Shown here in pieces: positions 15,684 through 25,746 of a DNA stretch of 43,572 nt. The DNA is taken from contig UROO01000005.1 in assembly GCA_900549555.1 (NCBI GenBank), positions 1 through 43,572 on the forward strand, written 5' to 3'. The notes below the pieces were generated by a model. It saw only the letters and a program-made list of their open reading frames with translations. It did not search any database and had not been told where the DNA came from. This DNA is from an uncultured Collinsella sp. (GTDB lineage Bacteria; Actinomycetota; Coriobacteriia; Coriobacteriales; Coriobacteriaceae). Each line of letters starts with the position of its first letter. Position 1 is the stretch's first letter. The translations under genes and the position numbers were made by a program.

Positions 15684-15869
15684 TTACTCCTCGACGATCT
15701 CGGTGATTGCGCCAGTGGGGCAAGCGTCCTGGCAAGCGCCACAGGCGACGCAGGAGTCCTCGTCAGCGACGGTGGCGACGTCCTGGAGCTCCAGAACGCC
15801 AGCGGGGCAGGTGTCGACGCAAACGCCACAAGCGATGCACTCGTCGGCATCAATTACGGGATGAGCCAT
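15684..15869 (-). CDS. 2[4Fe-4S] ferredoxin
   Basis: A 61-aa low-potential electron carrier. Two CxxCxxCxxxCP motifs (CIACGVCVDTCP and CVACGACQDACP) define a clostridial-type bicluster ferredoxin, with internal two-fold symmetry. The ATG at 15869 follows an AGAGGAAA site and gives the usual short N-terminus; an upstream in-frame start at 15935 would add 22 residues atypical for the family. It is monocistronic, sharing the terminator at 15607-15645 with niaR. Confidence 0.96.
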   Translation of the reverse strand: MAHPVIDADECIACGVCVDTCPAGVLELQDVATVADEDSCVACGACQDACPTGAITEIVEE

Positions 15870-16242
15870 GGTAGTTTCCTCTCTGTTGACCGACGCTACA
15901 GACGATGCGCGCCGGTTTGATTCGGGCAAAAACATACCACGGGAGCGACCGTTTGCAATACCCTCTGGCCGGCATCTTCATACCGTTCGCCGAGTATGCC
16001 AAGGTTTACTAAAAAACGCGCAGGTGGGGCCGGTGAGCTGCGTAAATGTTAGCTAAAGGTGACTCGTAATATAGGGCGATTGAGCGTGCTTGCGGAAACC
16101 GCATCCCGTAATCCACGTCCAAAACGGGACACAGTTTCAGGCTCACACCTCAGTCAACTCTACATAGATCTCAATAGATTTGCCGAGAACTCAATCAGCG
16201 CATCTACCTGCGCATTTAAGAACCTAAACTCTCAGAGATAAG
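15870..16242. other. Intergenic region between ferredoxin and dnaK promoter
   Basis: A low-coding, relatively AT-rich spacer carrying the ferredoxin promoter (minus) and the far upstream part of the dnaK control region. I see no convincing ORF, terminator or RNA gene here. Confidence 0.6.
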
Positions 16243-16277
16243 AAATCTTATATGAATTGACTTAGATTTTGTATATT
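16231..16277 (+). promoter_or_regulatory. dnaK heat-shock control element shared with clpB
   Basis: Two 11-bp blocks, AAATCTTATAT (16243-16253) and GACTTAGATTT (16259-16269), are separated by 5 bp; the same blocks with the same gap occur before clpB at 25631-25657. The outer ends form an inverted repeat AAATCT/AGATTT. CTCAGA lies just upstream in both. A -10-like TATATT follows at 16272-16277. This is a likely HspR operator, though it does not match the textbook HAIR sequence CTTGAGT-N7-ACTCAAG. Confidence 0.72.
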
Positions 16278-16378
16278 CCGGCCCATAAGGGGATACACTA
16301 CATCCTGAAAGACAAGCCGAAACACCGCGCGGCAGACCGCCGAGTCGGTGCAAACGCACAAGAGAGAGGGAATTTCTA

Positions 16379-18271
<1,893 letters not shown>

Positions 18272-18273
18272 TC

Positions 18274-19116
18274 ATGTCCGCCCGTAAAGCTCGCACGGAG
18301 GCGGCCGCCGCTGGCGCCGCCCCCGTTGACTCTGAGGAGAAGGACGTGAAGATTCCCGTAGAGGCCGCAGACGATACCGAGGTCAATGAGGCCCCGGCCG
18401 CCGAGGCTGCCGAGAACCAGGTAGAGGATTCCAATAAGGAGGCGACGATGACCGAGGACGAGATGGTGGAAGCCGCTATCCGCGCCGGTGAGGAAGCCGC
18501 CGACAACGACTTTAAGCTCAAGTTCGAGCAGGCCCAAAAGGAGCTTGCCGACGTGCGCAATGAGCTCGATGCTGCGGCAGAGGCCCAGAAGGCCGCCGAG
18601 GACAAGGCGAAGGACGCCACCGAGCGCACCGCCCGTCTGCAGGCCGACTGGGAGAACTTCCGTCGCCGCACCGCCAACGAGCGCATCGCCGAGCGCGAGC
18701 GCGCGACCGAGAAGCTTGTCACCGCGCTGTTGCCGGTGATCGACGATATCGAGCGCGCGATCGACCATGCCCGCAGCCAGGAGATTTCCGACGACTTTAA
18801 GCAGTTCGTCGATGGCGTTGACGCGGTGCATGCCAAGCTGCTCGACGTGTTTGCGCACGAGGGCGTTGAGCCCATCGACCCCAAGGGCGAGGCGTTCGAT
18901 CCGCTCGAGCACCAGGCTGTGGGCCGCGTCGAGGACGCATCGCAGTACGATGAGACCGTCAACGATGTGTACCAGAAGGGCTACCGCATGGCGGATCGCA
19001 TTCTGCGTTCCGCGATGGTGACGGTGACCTACGGTGGCGAGAAGCGCCCCGCACCGGAGCCCGAAGCGGCGCCCGAGGATGCTACGGCCGATACAGCCGA
19101 GAGCACCGAGGAGTAA
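18274..19116 (+). CDS. grpE: Nucleotide exchange factor GrpE
   Basis: A 280-aa co-chaperone that releases ADP from DnaK. The first about 85 residues are an acidic/alanine-rich extension, longer than in E. coli. The conserved coiled-coil and head follow: LQADWENFRRRTANERIAERERA, LVTALLPVIDDIERAI, GVEPIDPKGEAFDPLEHQAV and VNDVYQKGYRMADRILRSAMVTV. The ATG at 18274 lies 2 nt after the dnaK TAA. A second in-frame ATG at 18448 with an AAGGAGG site (18437-18443) could give a shorter form lacking the extension. Confidence 0.97.
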   Translation: MSARKARTEAAAAGAAPVDSEEKDVKIPVEAADDTEVNEAPAAEAAENQVEDSNKEATMTEDEMVEAAIRAGEEAADNDFKLKFEQAQKELADVRNELDAAAEAQKAAEDKAKDATERTARLQADWENFRRRTANERIAERERATEKLVTALLPVIDDIERAIDHARSQEISDDFKQFVDGVDAVHAKLLDVFAHEGVEPIDPKGEAFDPLEHQAVGRVEDASQYDETVNDVYQKGYRMADRILRSAMVTVTYGGEKRPAPEPEAAPEDATADTAESTEE

Positions 19117-19121
19117 TTGAG

Positions 19122-19152
19122 AAGGGCCCCGGGGCAACACCCGGGGCCCTTT
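19122..19152 (+). terminator. Attenuating hairpin between grpE and dnaJ
   Basis: A 12-bp GC-rich stem (AAGGGCCCCGGG 19122-19133 with 19140-19151) but only about three Ts. It is probably a partial terminator or an mRNA stabiliser that lowers dnaJ expression relative to dnaK-grpE. Confidence 0.75.
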
Positions 19153-19224
19153 CTGGCCTAGTGCCATATGACAGCATGAGCCGCCGTCCGCAGGGGCGGC
19201 GGATATAACAGGAGAGGAGCTACG

Positions 19225-20190
19225 ATGGCTGCAGGCAAAACCTTCTATGACATCCTGGGCGTATCCAAGAGCGCCTCCGACAAAGAGATTAAGAGTGCGT
19301 TTCGCAAGCTCGCGCAAAAATATCACCCCGATGCCGGCGGCGACGAGGCCAAGTTTAAGGAGATCAGCGAGGCCTACGAGACGCTTTCGGACGAGAAGAA
19401 GCGCAAAGAGTACGACCAGATGCTCATGTTTGGCGGCATGCCGGGCGCGGGCGGCGCGTATGGCGGCGGCTACGGTGCCGGCGCGGGCGCCAGTGGCTGG
19501 GGCGATATCTTCGACAGCATCTTTAGCGGCAACGGCGCTTGGGGCAGCGATTGGGGCTCGGGCTTTGCCGGGGCTGCGGGCGCTGCCGGTGCCGGCGCTG
19601 GCCGCAGCCGCGCTCGCAAGGGCGGCGACCTGTCGCTGACCGTTGATGTGACGGCCGAGGACGCGTTCCGCGGCGTGACGCACAAGGTCACCTATCGCAT
19701 TCCCTCGACAGGCGAGCAACAGACCATTACGGTCTCGGTGCCCGCGGGTGCGGTCGACGGCGGCAAACTGCGCTACAAGCGTCGCGGCGAGTATGGCGTT
19801 GCCGGCGGCGAGCGCGGCGACCTGGTCGTGACCACGCACGTGGAGGAGCACCCGCTGTTTAAGCGCAAAGGTGCCGACGTGACCATGGAGGTACCGGTCT
19901 CGGTCTACGAGGCGGCACTCGGCTGCACGGTGGACGTGCCGACGCCCGGCGGTGCGACGGTCCGTCTGAAGGTGCCCGCGGGTACCCAGACGGGCAAGAA
20001 GTTCCGCTTTAAGGAGATGGGCGCGCCCGATGTTAAGCACCGTGGCCGTACGGGCGCGCTGCTCGTCGAGATCAAGGTGCAGGTCCCCACGAACCTATCC
20101 GATGACGAGCGCGACGTCATGACTAAGCTGCGCGAGGCCGACACGCGCGATTATCGCGAGAAGGTCAACCGTTACAAGGCGACATACTAG
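19225..20190 (+). CDS. dnaJ: DnaJ-family co-chaperone without zinc finger (type II)
   Basis: A 321-aa J protein. The J domain (residues 5-72) has the essential HPD motif (KYHPDAGGDEAKFKEI). A Gly/Ala-rich linker follows (about 73-133), then the two C-terminal beta domains (DLSLTVDVTAEDAFRGVTHKV ... VPAGTQTGKKFRFKEMGAP). No CxxCxGxG repeat is present, so it is type II (CbpA/DnaJ2-like), although it sits where the zinc-binding DnaJ often lies. The ATG at 19225 is preceded by AGGAGAGGAG. hspR follows. Confidence 0.95.
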   Translation: MAAGKTFYDILGVSKSASDKEIKSAFRKLAQKYHPDAGGDEAKFKEISEAYETLSDEKKRKEYDQMLMFGGMPGAGGAYGGGYGAGAGASGWGDIFDSIFSGNGAWGSDWGSGFAGAAGAAGAGAGRSRARKGGDLSLTVDVTAEDAFRGVTHKVTYRIPSTGEQQTITVSVPAGAVDGGKLRYKRRGEYGVAGGERGDLVVTTHVEEHPLFKRKGADVTMEVPVSVYEAALGCTVDVPTPGGATVRLKVPAGTQTGKKFRFKEMGAPDVKHRGRTGALLVEIKVQVPTNLSDDERDVMTKLREADTRDYREKVNRYKATY

Positions 20191-20262
20191 GGCGGTCGTG
20201 GCGCACGCCCACGCCCGCGGGCTTATGATGGACGATAACGAGACGGAAAGGGGTCAGGTAGC

Positions 20263-20679
20263 ATGGCCGAGGACAATAGGAACAAACCGCTGTACATGAT
20301 CAGCGTGGCGGCCGAGCTGACCGGCATGCATCCGCAGACCCTGCGCGTCTACGAGTCCAAGGGCCTGGTGAACCCCCAGCGCTCGGGCGGTAACACGCGC
20401 CTGTATTCGCGTGCCGATATCGAGCGCCTGGAGCTCATCAACCAGCTGACCGACGAGGGTATCAACCTTGCCGGCGTGGTGCGTATCCTCGATATGAAGG
20501 AGCGTGCCGAGGAGCGCGAGCGCGAGAACGAGAAGCTCCGCGCCCGCGTGCGCCAGCTCGAGGACGAGCTGCACGAATACAAGATGCAGAAGAAGATCAC
20601 CGCCCTGGCCCCGCGCGACGGCTCGGTTAACCCCGAACAGGTCATGCGCAAGCTGCTGGGTGCGGGAACCGATTTGTAG
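20263..20679 (+). CDS. hspR: HspR heat-shock repressor, MerR family
   Basis: A 138-aa regulator. The MerR-type winged HTH YMISVAAELTGMHPQTLRVYESKGLVNPQRSGGNTRLYS is the classical HspR sequence, followed by DEGINLAGVVRILDMKE and a coiled coil (about 80-112). In actinobacteria HspR represses dnaK, clpB and its own operon, usually with DnaK as co-repressor. The ATG at 20263 follows AAAGGGG. Both expected targets, dnaK and clpB, are in this window and share an upstream element. Confidence 0.95.
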   Translation: MAEDNRNKPLYMISVAAELTGMHPQTLRVYESKGLVNPQRSGGNTRLYSRADIERLELINQLTDEGINLAGVVRILDMKERAEERERENEKLRARVRQLEDELHEYKMQKKITALAPRDGSVNPEQVMRKLLGAGTDL

Positions 20680-20718
20680 TTACGCGGGATGCATTCGGGC
20701 AATCTGGCATTCAACTTC

Positions 20719-20809
20719 ATGATCCCTTGGAGACGGAGGAAAACGGATCACTGGGTCAGACCGACCCCCTCAGTGATCCGTTTTCCTCCGTCCCCAAGGG
20801 ATCATTTTT
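20719..20809 (+). terminator. Very long terminator hairpin after hspR
   Basis: A 12-bp outer stem (20719-20730 with 20794-20805), a 2x2 internal loop, then a perfect 21-bp inner stem (20733-20753 with 20771-20791; outer end ACGGAGGAAAACGGATC), ending in TTTTT. The extreme length suggests a repeat element used as a terminator. Confidence 0.9.
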
Positions 20810-20953
20810 GCCTGCTCACACCGGGCTCGTCCTTTGCTTTACCGAGATAAAGTGAACGTGCAGATTCGTAACCCACTCGCAACCGTTCTATGGCACGATA
20901 TTGAACGAATGTATGCTATGCGCCCAAATCTTTTGGGCAGAGTGGGAGACAGT

Positions 20954-23254
20954 ATGGTCAAGCTGTACGAGGACGGCATTTACCTGCGCGGCGGCAGCGA
21001 GGTTGTGCCTGCGGCCGAGGCTGCCGAGCGCGGTATTACGCAGACGCCCGAGGATGCCAAGCGCGGCACCATCGCGTATTCGATCCTCCAGGCACACAAT
21101 ACGTCCGGAGATCCCGAGGCACTCAAGATTCGCTTTGACGCCATGGCGAGCCACGACATCACCTTTGTCGGCATCATCCAGACGGCGCGTGCCTCGGGCA
21201 TGGAGCAGTTCCCGCTGCCCTACGTGCTCACCAACTGCCATAACTCGCTGTGCGCCGTGGGCGGCACCATCAACGAGGATGACCACGTCTTTGGCCTTTC
21301 CGCGGCCAAGAAGTACGGCGGCATCTTCGTTCCGCCACACATCGCCGTCATCCACTCCTTTATGCGTGAGAACTTCGCCGGTTGCGGCAAGATGATCTTG
21401 GGCTCCGACTCGCACACCCGCTACGGCGCCCTGGGCACCATGGCCGTGGGCGAGGGTGGTGGCGAGCTGGCAAAGCAGCTGCTGCGCGACACCTACGATG
21501 TTGCCTATCCCGGCGTCGTCGCCATCTACCTCACGGGTGCCCCGCGCCCCGGCGTTGGCCCGCACGACGTGGCACTCGCTATCATCCGCGCCGTCTTTGC
21601 CAAGGGCTACGTCAAGAACAAGGTCATGGAGTTTGTGGGCCCCGGCATCGCGAGCATGACGACCGACTACCGCAACGGCGTCGATGTCATGACCACCGAG
21701 ACCACCTGTCTGTCGAGCATCTGGGCCACCGACGAGGACACGCACGCGTTTTTGACCATGCACGGTCGCGGCGACGACTATCGCGAGCTCAAGCCCACCG
21801 ATGTCGCCTACTATGACGGTTGCGTCGAGGTCGACCTGTCGAGCATCAAGCCCATGATCGCACTGCCGTTCCATCCTTCCAACGGCTTTGAGATCGATGA
21901 GCTCAACGAGAACCTCGAGGACATCCTGCATGAAGTGGAGCTCGAGGCCGCCAAGATCGGTGAGGGCAAGACGCACTTTAGTCTGCTCGACAAGATCGTC
22001 GACGGCAAGCTGCGCGTGCAGCAGGGCGTTATCGCCGGCTGCTCGGGCGGCAACTACGACTCCGTGGTCCAGGCTGCCCGCGTGCTCAAGGGCGCCAACA
22101 CCGGCTGCGGCGAGTTCTCGCTGTCGGTCTATCCCACGAGCCAGCCCGTGGCACTCGAGCTTACACGCCGCGGCTACATCTACGACCTTATGGAGGCCGG
22201 CGCGATTGTGCGCACGGCATTCTGCGGCCCGTGCTTCGGCGCGGGCGACACGCCTGCCAACAACGGCCTGTCCATCCGCCACACCACGCGCAACTTCCCC
22301 AACCGCGAGGGTTCCAAGCCAGGTAATGGCCAGCTGAGCGCCGTGGCCCTGATGGACGCCCGCTCCATTGCGGCGACGGCTGCCAACGGCGGCATCCTGA
22401 CGCCAGCGACCGACCTGCCCGAGGAGACTTGGGACGAGGCCTGCGAGTACACCTTTGACGACGCGCCGTACAAAAAGCGCGTGTACTGGGGCTTTGGCAA
22501 GGCGGAGCCTGCCGACGAGCTGGTCGAGGGTCCCAATATCAAGCCGTGGCCCGCGATGGAGCCTCTCGGCGACGATATCCTGCTCAAGGTGTGCTCCAAG
22601 ATCATGGACCCGGTCACCACGACCGACGAGCTCATTCCTTCGGGCGAGACGAGCTCCTTCCGCTCCAACCCGCTGGGCCTGGCCGAGTTTACGCTTAGCC
22701 GCCGCGATCCGGCCTATGTGGGCCGTTCCAAGGAGGTCGACGCCGTGGAGAAGCGCCGCGTTGCCGGCGAGGCAGCAGGCGATCTGGCGGCACTCGATGC
22801 CGAGCTTGCCGGCGTGTTTGAGGCGCTGGCCGGCGCGGGTGTCGCGGCCGATGCCAAAGCGACCGAGTATGGCTCCATGCTCTACGCCAAGAAGCCGGGC
22901 GACGGTTCCGCCCGCGAGCAGGCCGCGAGCTGCCAGCGCGTGATCGGCGGCCTGGCCAACATCGTCCACGAGTACGCCACCAAGCGCTATCGATCCAACG
23001 TGATGAACTGGGGCATGGTGCCCTTCCAGATGGAGGCCGAGCCCAACTTTGAGGTGGGCGACTACGTCTTTGTGTCGGGTATCCGCGCCGCGCTCGATGG
23101 CGACCTAAAGGACATTGCCGCCTACGTGGTACGTGCCGATGGTGCGGTCGAGCAGATTGAGCTCTACATTGCCGATATGACGGCAGAGGAGCGTGCCATC
23201 GTCAAGGCCGGCTGCCTGATCAACTACAACAAGTTCAAGGCCGCTGCCGAGTAA
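20954..23254 (+). CDS. Aconitase-family hydratase (YbhJ-like)
   Basis: A 766-aa Fe-S hydro-lyase of the aconitase superfamily. Motifs are ILGSDSHTRYGALGTMAVGEGGGEL near the N-terminal third, GVIAGCSGGNYDSVVQAARVL (first cluster cysteine), and TAFCGPCFGAGDTPANNGL (CGPC, second and third cysteines). The swivel domain lies at the C-terminus. It resembles the YbhJ/'hydratase' branch more than AcnA/AcnB or LeuC, and the substrate is unknown. I chose ATG 20954 (MVKLYEDGIYL) because GGGAG lies 6 nt upstream and the N-terminus fits the family; in-frame starts from 20834 exist. The gene stands alone. Confidence 0.88.
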   Translation: MVKLYEDGIYLRGGSEVVPAAEAAERGITQTPEDAKRGTIAYSILQAHNTSGDPEALKIRFDAMASHDITFVGIIQTARASGMEQFPLPYVLTNCHNSLCAVGGTINEDDHVFGLSAAKKYGGIFVPPHIAVIHSFMRENFAGCGKMILGSDSHTRYGALGTMAVGEGGGELAKQLLRDTYDVAYPGVVAIYLTGAPRPGVGPHDVALAIIRAVFAKGYVKNKVMEFVGPGIASMTTDYRNGVDVMTTETTCLSSIWATDEDTHAFLTMHGRGDDYRELKPTDVAYYDGCVEVDLSSIKPMIALPFHPSNGFEIDELNENLEDILHEVELEAAKIGEGKTHFSLLDKIVDGKLRVQQGVIAGCSGGNYDSVVQAARVLKGANTGCGEFSLSVYPTSQPVALELTRRGYIYDLMEAGAIVRTAFCGPCFGAGDTPANNGLSIRHTTRNFPNREGSKPGNGQLSAVALMDARSIAATAANGGILTPATDLPEETWDEACEYTFDDAPYKKRVYWGFGKAEPADELVEGPNIKPWPAMEPLGDDILLKVCSKIMDPVTTTDELIPSGETSSFRSNPLGLAEFTLSRRDPAYVGRSKEVDAVEKRRVAGEAAGDLAALDAELAGVFEALAGAGVAADAKATEYGSMLYAKKPGDGSAREQAASCQRVIGGLANIVHEYATKRYRSNVMNWGMVPFQMEAEPNFEVGDYVFVSGIRAALDGDLKDIAAYVVRADGAVEQIELYIADMTAEERAIVKAGCLINYNKFKAAAE

Positions 23255-23397
23255 CGCACTTAATTGTCCGCCCGGGGCTTACCCTTTCCCGCCCGCTCAC
23301 GCGCTTCGCGAGGGTCGCCCGAGGGAAAGGTGTGGCCGGGGCTACCGCGACGTTCTCGTTGGGTCTTGAGGGACGCTAATAAATAGACTTGCTTGAT

Positions 23398-23427
23398 GCC
23401 GCCTCTGTTAATGGGGCGGCTTCTTTT
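23398..23427 (+). terminator. Intrinsic terminator downstream of hydratase
   Basis: GCCGCC (23398-23403) pairs with GGCGGC (23415-23420), followed by TTCTTTTT. The preceding 23260-23340 contains complementary CCTTTCCC/GGGAAAGG segments that may form a weaker, longer structure. Confidence 0.75.
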
Positions 23428-23432
23428 TGTCG

Positions 23433-23668
23433 AAAACCGCCACAAAGGGGACAGGCACCTTTGTGGTGGTTTTTGTTTGTCTCGTTCTGTAACAGGTAGA
23501 CCCTTATTTGCCGAGCAGTTGTTACAGATTTAGATAAACGGGCACCGCTGAACAATTCATCTCGATCTGTAACATCTGGACCCAAAAACGGCCGCTAGAT
23601 GTTACAGATTGAGATGGTGAACGCCGGGGCCGAAGATCACCACAAAGGTGCCTGTCCCCTTTGTGGCG
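23433..23668. repeat. Composite palindrome array 1 (C1-T1-T2-C2)
   Basis: Four hairpins lie in 236 bp. C1 (23433-23474) and C2 (23638-23668) share CCACAAAGG arms and a loop containing ACAGGCACC or its complement. T1 (23475-23540) and T2 (23558-23616) share TCTCGATCTGTAACA-type arms; T2 arms are 20 bp with one mismatch. The T1-T2 order, spacing and loop sequence are repeated at 25433-25569. No coding sequence. Confidence 0.9.
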
Positions 23669-23724
23669 GTGGGGGGCGAGCTCGATGTTGCCGTGCTCGT
23701 TGAACGACATTCTAATGAGCGTCT

Positions 23725-24393
23725 CTACAGGATTTCATCTGGGCTGGCGGGCTTGGTTGTTTTGGGGATGCCGAGTTTGGATGACGCGAAATCGTCAACA
23801 TTGTCCTTAATTCCGTCTTTGGTGTAGACAGTGACCGTATAGGTGCTGTGTCCGAATTCGCCCTTGTCGCGTGTTGCCCAGGCATCCCAGTAGGCGGCCC
23901 CGTTTCGCCCTTTGATTTTTCCGACACGGCGGAGTTCTGTTCGCTTTAATTTCTGGTTGCTATAGATGGTTCGACCGGCTTCCGCGGTGAGCCCGCACTG
24001 TCCAAGCAGCTTGTCGAGGACTTGGTTCATGTGGCGCTCATCGGTGTTTGGTGCGTAGTCGTAGGCGAGGGTGATGGAGTCGAGTGGCTGGTCGTCGATC
24101 AGATAGTTTAGCGCCTGAGGTTCAAGGCAGAAATAGGGGGAGCATCCGTCGACCTTGCCGAGCAACGGTAACTTGGACTGCCAACTTCCGGTGGGAATTG
24201 CATATTCGTAGAACACGCCACGGCAGACAAAGGAGAGCGAGGTGGCACGCGAGCCGGCGTCGATCATCCCGCAAAGATCGAAGGGCGAGGCGATACCAAA
24301 AGAAAAGGGCGTGATGACGATAAGGAAGAGTATCACGATGGGTATGGCGAGAATGGCGATGACGTTGCGACCGGTGGAATGAGACGGCTTCAT
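23725..24393 (-). CDS. Membrane-anchored protein of unknown function
   Basis: A 222-aa protein I do not recognise. Residues about 11-33 are a hydrophobic segment (NVIAILAIPIVILFLIVITPF) acting as membrane anchor or uncleaved signal; the rest is probably extracellular. The exported part has several cysteines (DLCGM, FVCRG, GCSPYFCLE, GQCGL), suggesting disulfides. The ATG at 24393 is preceded by GAGGAG. It lies between palindrome array 1 and hairpin C3, divergent from another single-anchor protein. Confidence 0.75.
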   Translation of the reverse strand: MKPSHSTGRNVIAILAIPIVILFLIVITPFSFGIASPFDLCGMIDAGSRATSLSFVCRGVFYEYAIPTGSWQSKLPLLGKVDGCSPYFCLEPQALNYLIDDQPLDSITLAYDYAPNTDERHMNQVLDKLLGQCGLTAEAGRTIYSNQKLKRTELRRVGKIKGRNGAAYWDAWATRDKGEFGHSTYTVTVYTKDGIKDNVDDFASSKLGIPKTTKPASPDEIL

Positions 24394-24503
24394 ATGCGCT
24401 CCTCGAGACAAAGATCTGTTGAGGATAGGCAGAAATGGATATGTTCAGAGAACAATTCAAGTTTAATCTCATGGCGCGAGATGGTCGACCGTTAGCGTCG
24501 AAA

Positions 24504-24538
24504 ACCACCACAAAGGTGCCTGTCCCCTTTGTGGTGGT
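24504..24538. repeat. Palindrome C3 (CCACAAAGG family)
   Basis: Perfect 13-bp arms ACCACCACAAAGG (24504-24516) and complement (24526-24538) with loop TGCCTGTCC. It sits in the divergent spacer between the two membrane-protein genes, just upstream of the promoter at 24558. Confidence 0.92.
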
Positions 24539-24557
24539 GAGGAGCGCGCGGCTTCTT

Positions 24558-24586
24558 TTGGTAATAGTGTTAGCTGGCGGTATCAT
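24558..24586 (+). promoter_or_regulatory. Promoter of the 24628 gene
   Basis: TTGGTA (24558-24563), 17-nt spacer, TATCAT (24581-24586). The predicted start near 24593 is downstream of an in-frame GTG at 24589, which supports the later GTG start at 24628. Confidence 0.6.
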
Positions 24587-24627
24587 TAGTGCAGGTGGCG
24601 AAGGTTTGCATTGTGGGGTGTTTTGCC

Positions 24628-25299
24628 GTGAGCCGTTCTGCCCGTATTGGATTGATTGTCTTGGCGCTTGCGATCGCTGTGGTTGGCGCGGGCGCTGTCG
24701 GTATGGCATTTCTACCTGCTGCGGTGACGGAGCCGGTGGTCAAGCCTGTGACTCAATCTGTCGAACTTCTGACCGGCGACGACAAGCCCGAGACCATTAC
24801 CGTTGATTTTGATGAGCAGCCGGCTGTGCTGGGTATTAGCAATTATCCGCGTATTCAGCTTGGGGCCATGCGCTATACCACGGATACAAGCCTGATCGTT
24901 AGGGCATCCGAGCTACTCAAGGGCAAAACATTTAAGCGTTGGTACGGATATGCGTCCTATCGGGCAAAAGCGAACGACATGGTTGGCGGATGCCACTCTT
25001 CCATCGAGCTGGACACTGCAAACGGCGCAAAGTTATGTGATGCCTCGTACGATCCGGGCTACGAGGGCAATGAGGGTCCGGGCATCTACATCATGGACGG
25101 CGATGTCGCCTATGTCATGGAAGGCGACCAGACCGAGCTCAACGATTTTATGGGTCAGTGTATCCAAGATGCCTATAAACAGACCTGCTTGCCTGACCCG
25201 CAGACTGCACGCGATAGTGGGTCTGCCCGTACATGGCTGTTCGAGGATGAGATGCCCTGGACCGTCGAATCGGGAAGTACGGGTTCGGCGAAGGAGTAG
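24628..25299 (+). CDS. Membrane-anchored protein of unknown function
   Basis: A 223-aa protein I do not recognise. It begins VSRSARIGLIVLALAIAVVGAGAVGMAFL, an N-terminal membrane anchor, followed by a probably extracellular domain. The latter contains YPRIQLGAMRYTTDTSLIVRASELLKGKTFKRWYGYASYR and four to five cysteines. The start is uncertain: GTG 24628 has GGGG upstream and lies after the predicted transcription start, while GTG 24589 would precede it. No clear homology to the divergent neighbour beyond the shared topology. Confidence 0.7.
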   Translation: MSRSARIGLIVLALAIAVVGAGAVGMAFLPAAVTEPVVKPVTQSVELLTGDDKPETITVDFDEQPAVLGISNYPRIQLGAMRYTTDTSLIVRASELLKGKTFKRWYGYASYRAKANDMVGGCHSSIELDTANGAKLCDASYDPGYEGNEGPGIYIMDGDVAYVMEGDQTELNDFMGQCIQDAYKQTCLPDPQTARDSGSARTWLFEDEMPWTVESGSTGSAKE

Positions 25300-25307
25300 A
25301 GACCGCG

Positions 25308-25569
25308 ACCACCACAAAGGTGCCTGTCCTCTTTGTGGTGGTTTTCGGTTTGTCTCGATTTGTAACATCTTGGCCGCTAAAAGTGGGTCTGGTGTTACAG
25401 ATTTAGATTTTTGATCCGGGTGTTTTCTGTTCGTCTCGATTTGTAACAGGTAGAGCCCTATTTGCCGAGTAGATGTTACAGATTGAGACAAACGGGTGCC
25501 GCGGGTCATTTCATCTCGATCTGTAACATCTAGAGTCATAAACAGCCGCTAGATGTTACAGATTGAGAT
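25308..25569. repeat. Composite palindrome array 2 (C4-T3-T4-T5)
   Basis: C4 (25308-25342) is a CCACAAAGG hairpin 8 nt after the stop of the 24628 gene. T3 (25353-25408), T4 (25433-25489) and T5 (25513-25569) are TGTAACA hairpins; T5 has 20-bp arms with one mismatch. T4-T5 reproduces T1-T2 of array 1 with the same loop words (CCCTATTTGCCGAG; CAGCCGCTAGATG) and the same linker AAACGGG. Confidence 0.9.
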
Positions 25570-25624
25570 AGTAAGGGGACGAGGCCGCAGCGGGTGAGCG
25601 CACCTGCTCCCTATCTTTCAATCA

Positions 25625-25666
25625 CTCAGAAAATCTTATATATAGAGACTTAGATTTGTGTATAAG
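25625..25666 (+). promoter_or_regulatory. clpB heat-shock control element shared with dnaK
   Basis: AAATCTTATAT (25631-25641) and GACTTAGATTT (25647-25657) with a 5-bp gap, identical blocks to those before dnaK; CTCAGA lies directly upstream, and a -10-like TATAAG follows at 25661-25666. A second dyad ATCTTATA/TATAAGAT spans 25633-25668. A leader hairpin GCCGCCC-CGTA-GGGCGGC (25708-25725) precedes the RBS. Confidence 0.72.
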
Positions 25667-25746
25667 ATCGTACAAAGCTGGCAACAATACTTCTCGAACA
25701 ACGTGAAGCCGCCCCGTAGGGCGGCCGCCCCAAGAGAGGTGATTCC

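Noticed and set aside
16231..16277. CIRCE element (HrcA) before dnaK
   Set aside because: No TTAGCACTC-N9-GAGTGCTAA-like sequence; HspR is encoded in the cluster instead.
23433..25569. Repeated TGTAACA segments as a CRISPR array
   Set aside because: Units are palindromes of varied spacing with no uniform spacers and no cas genes.
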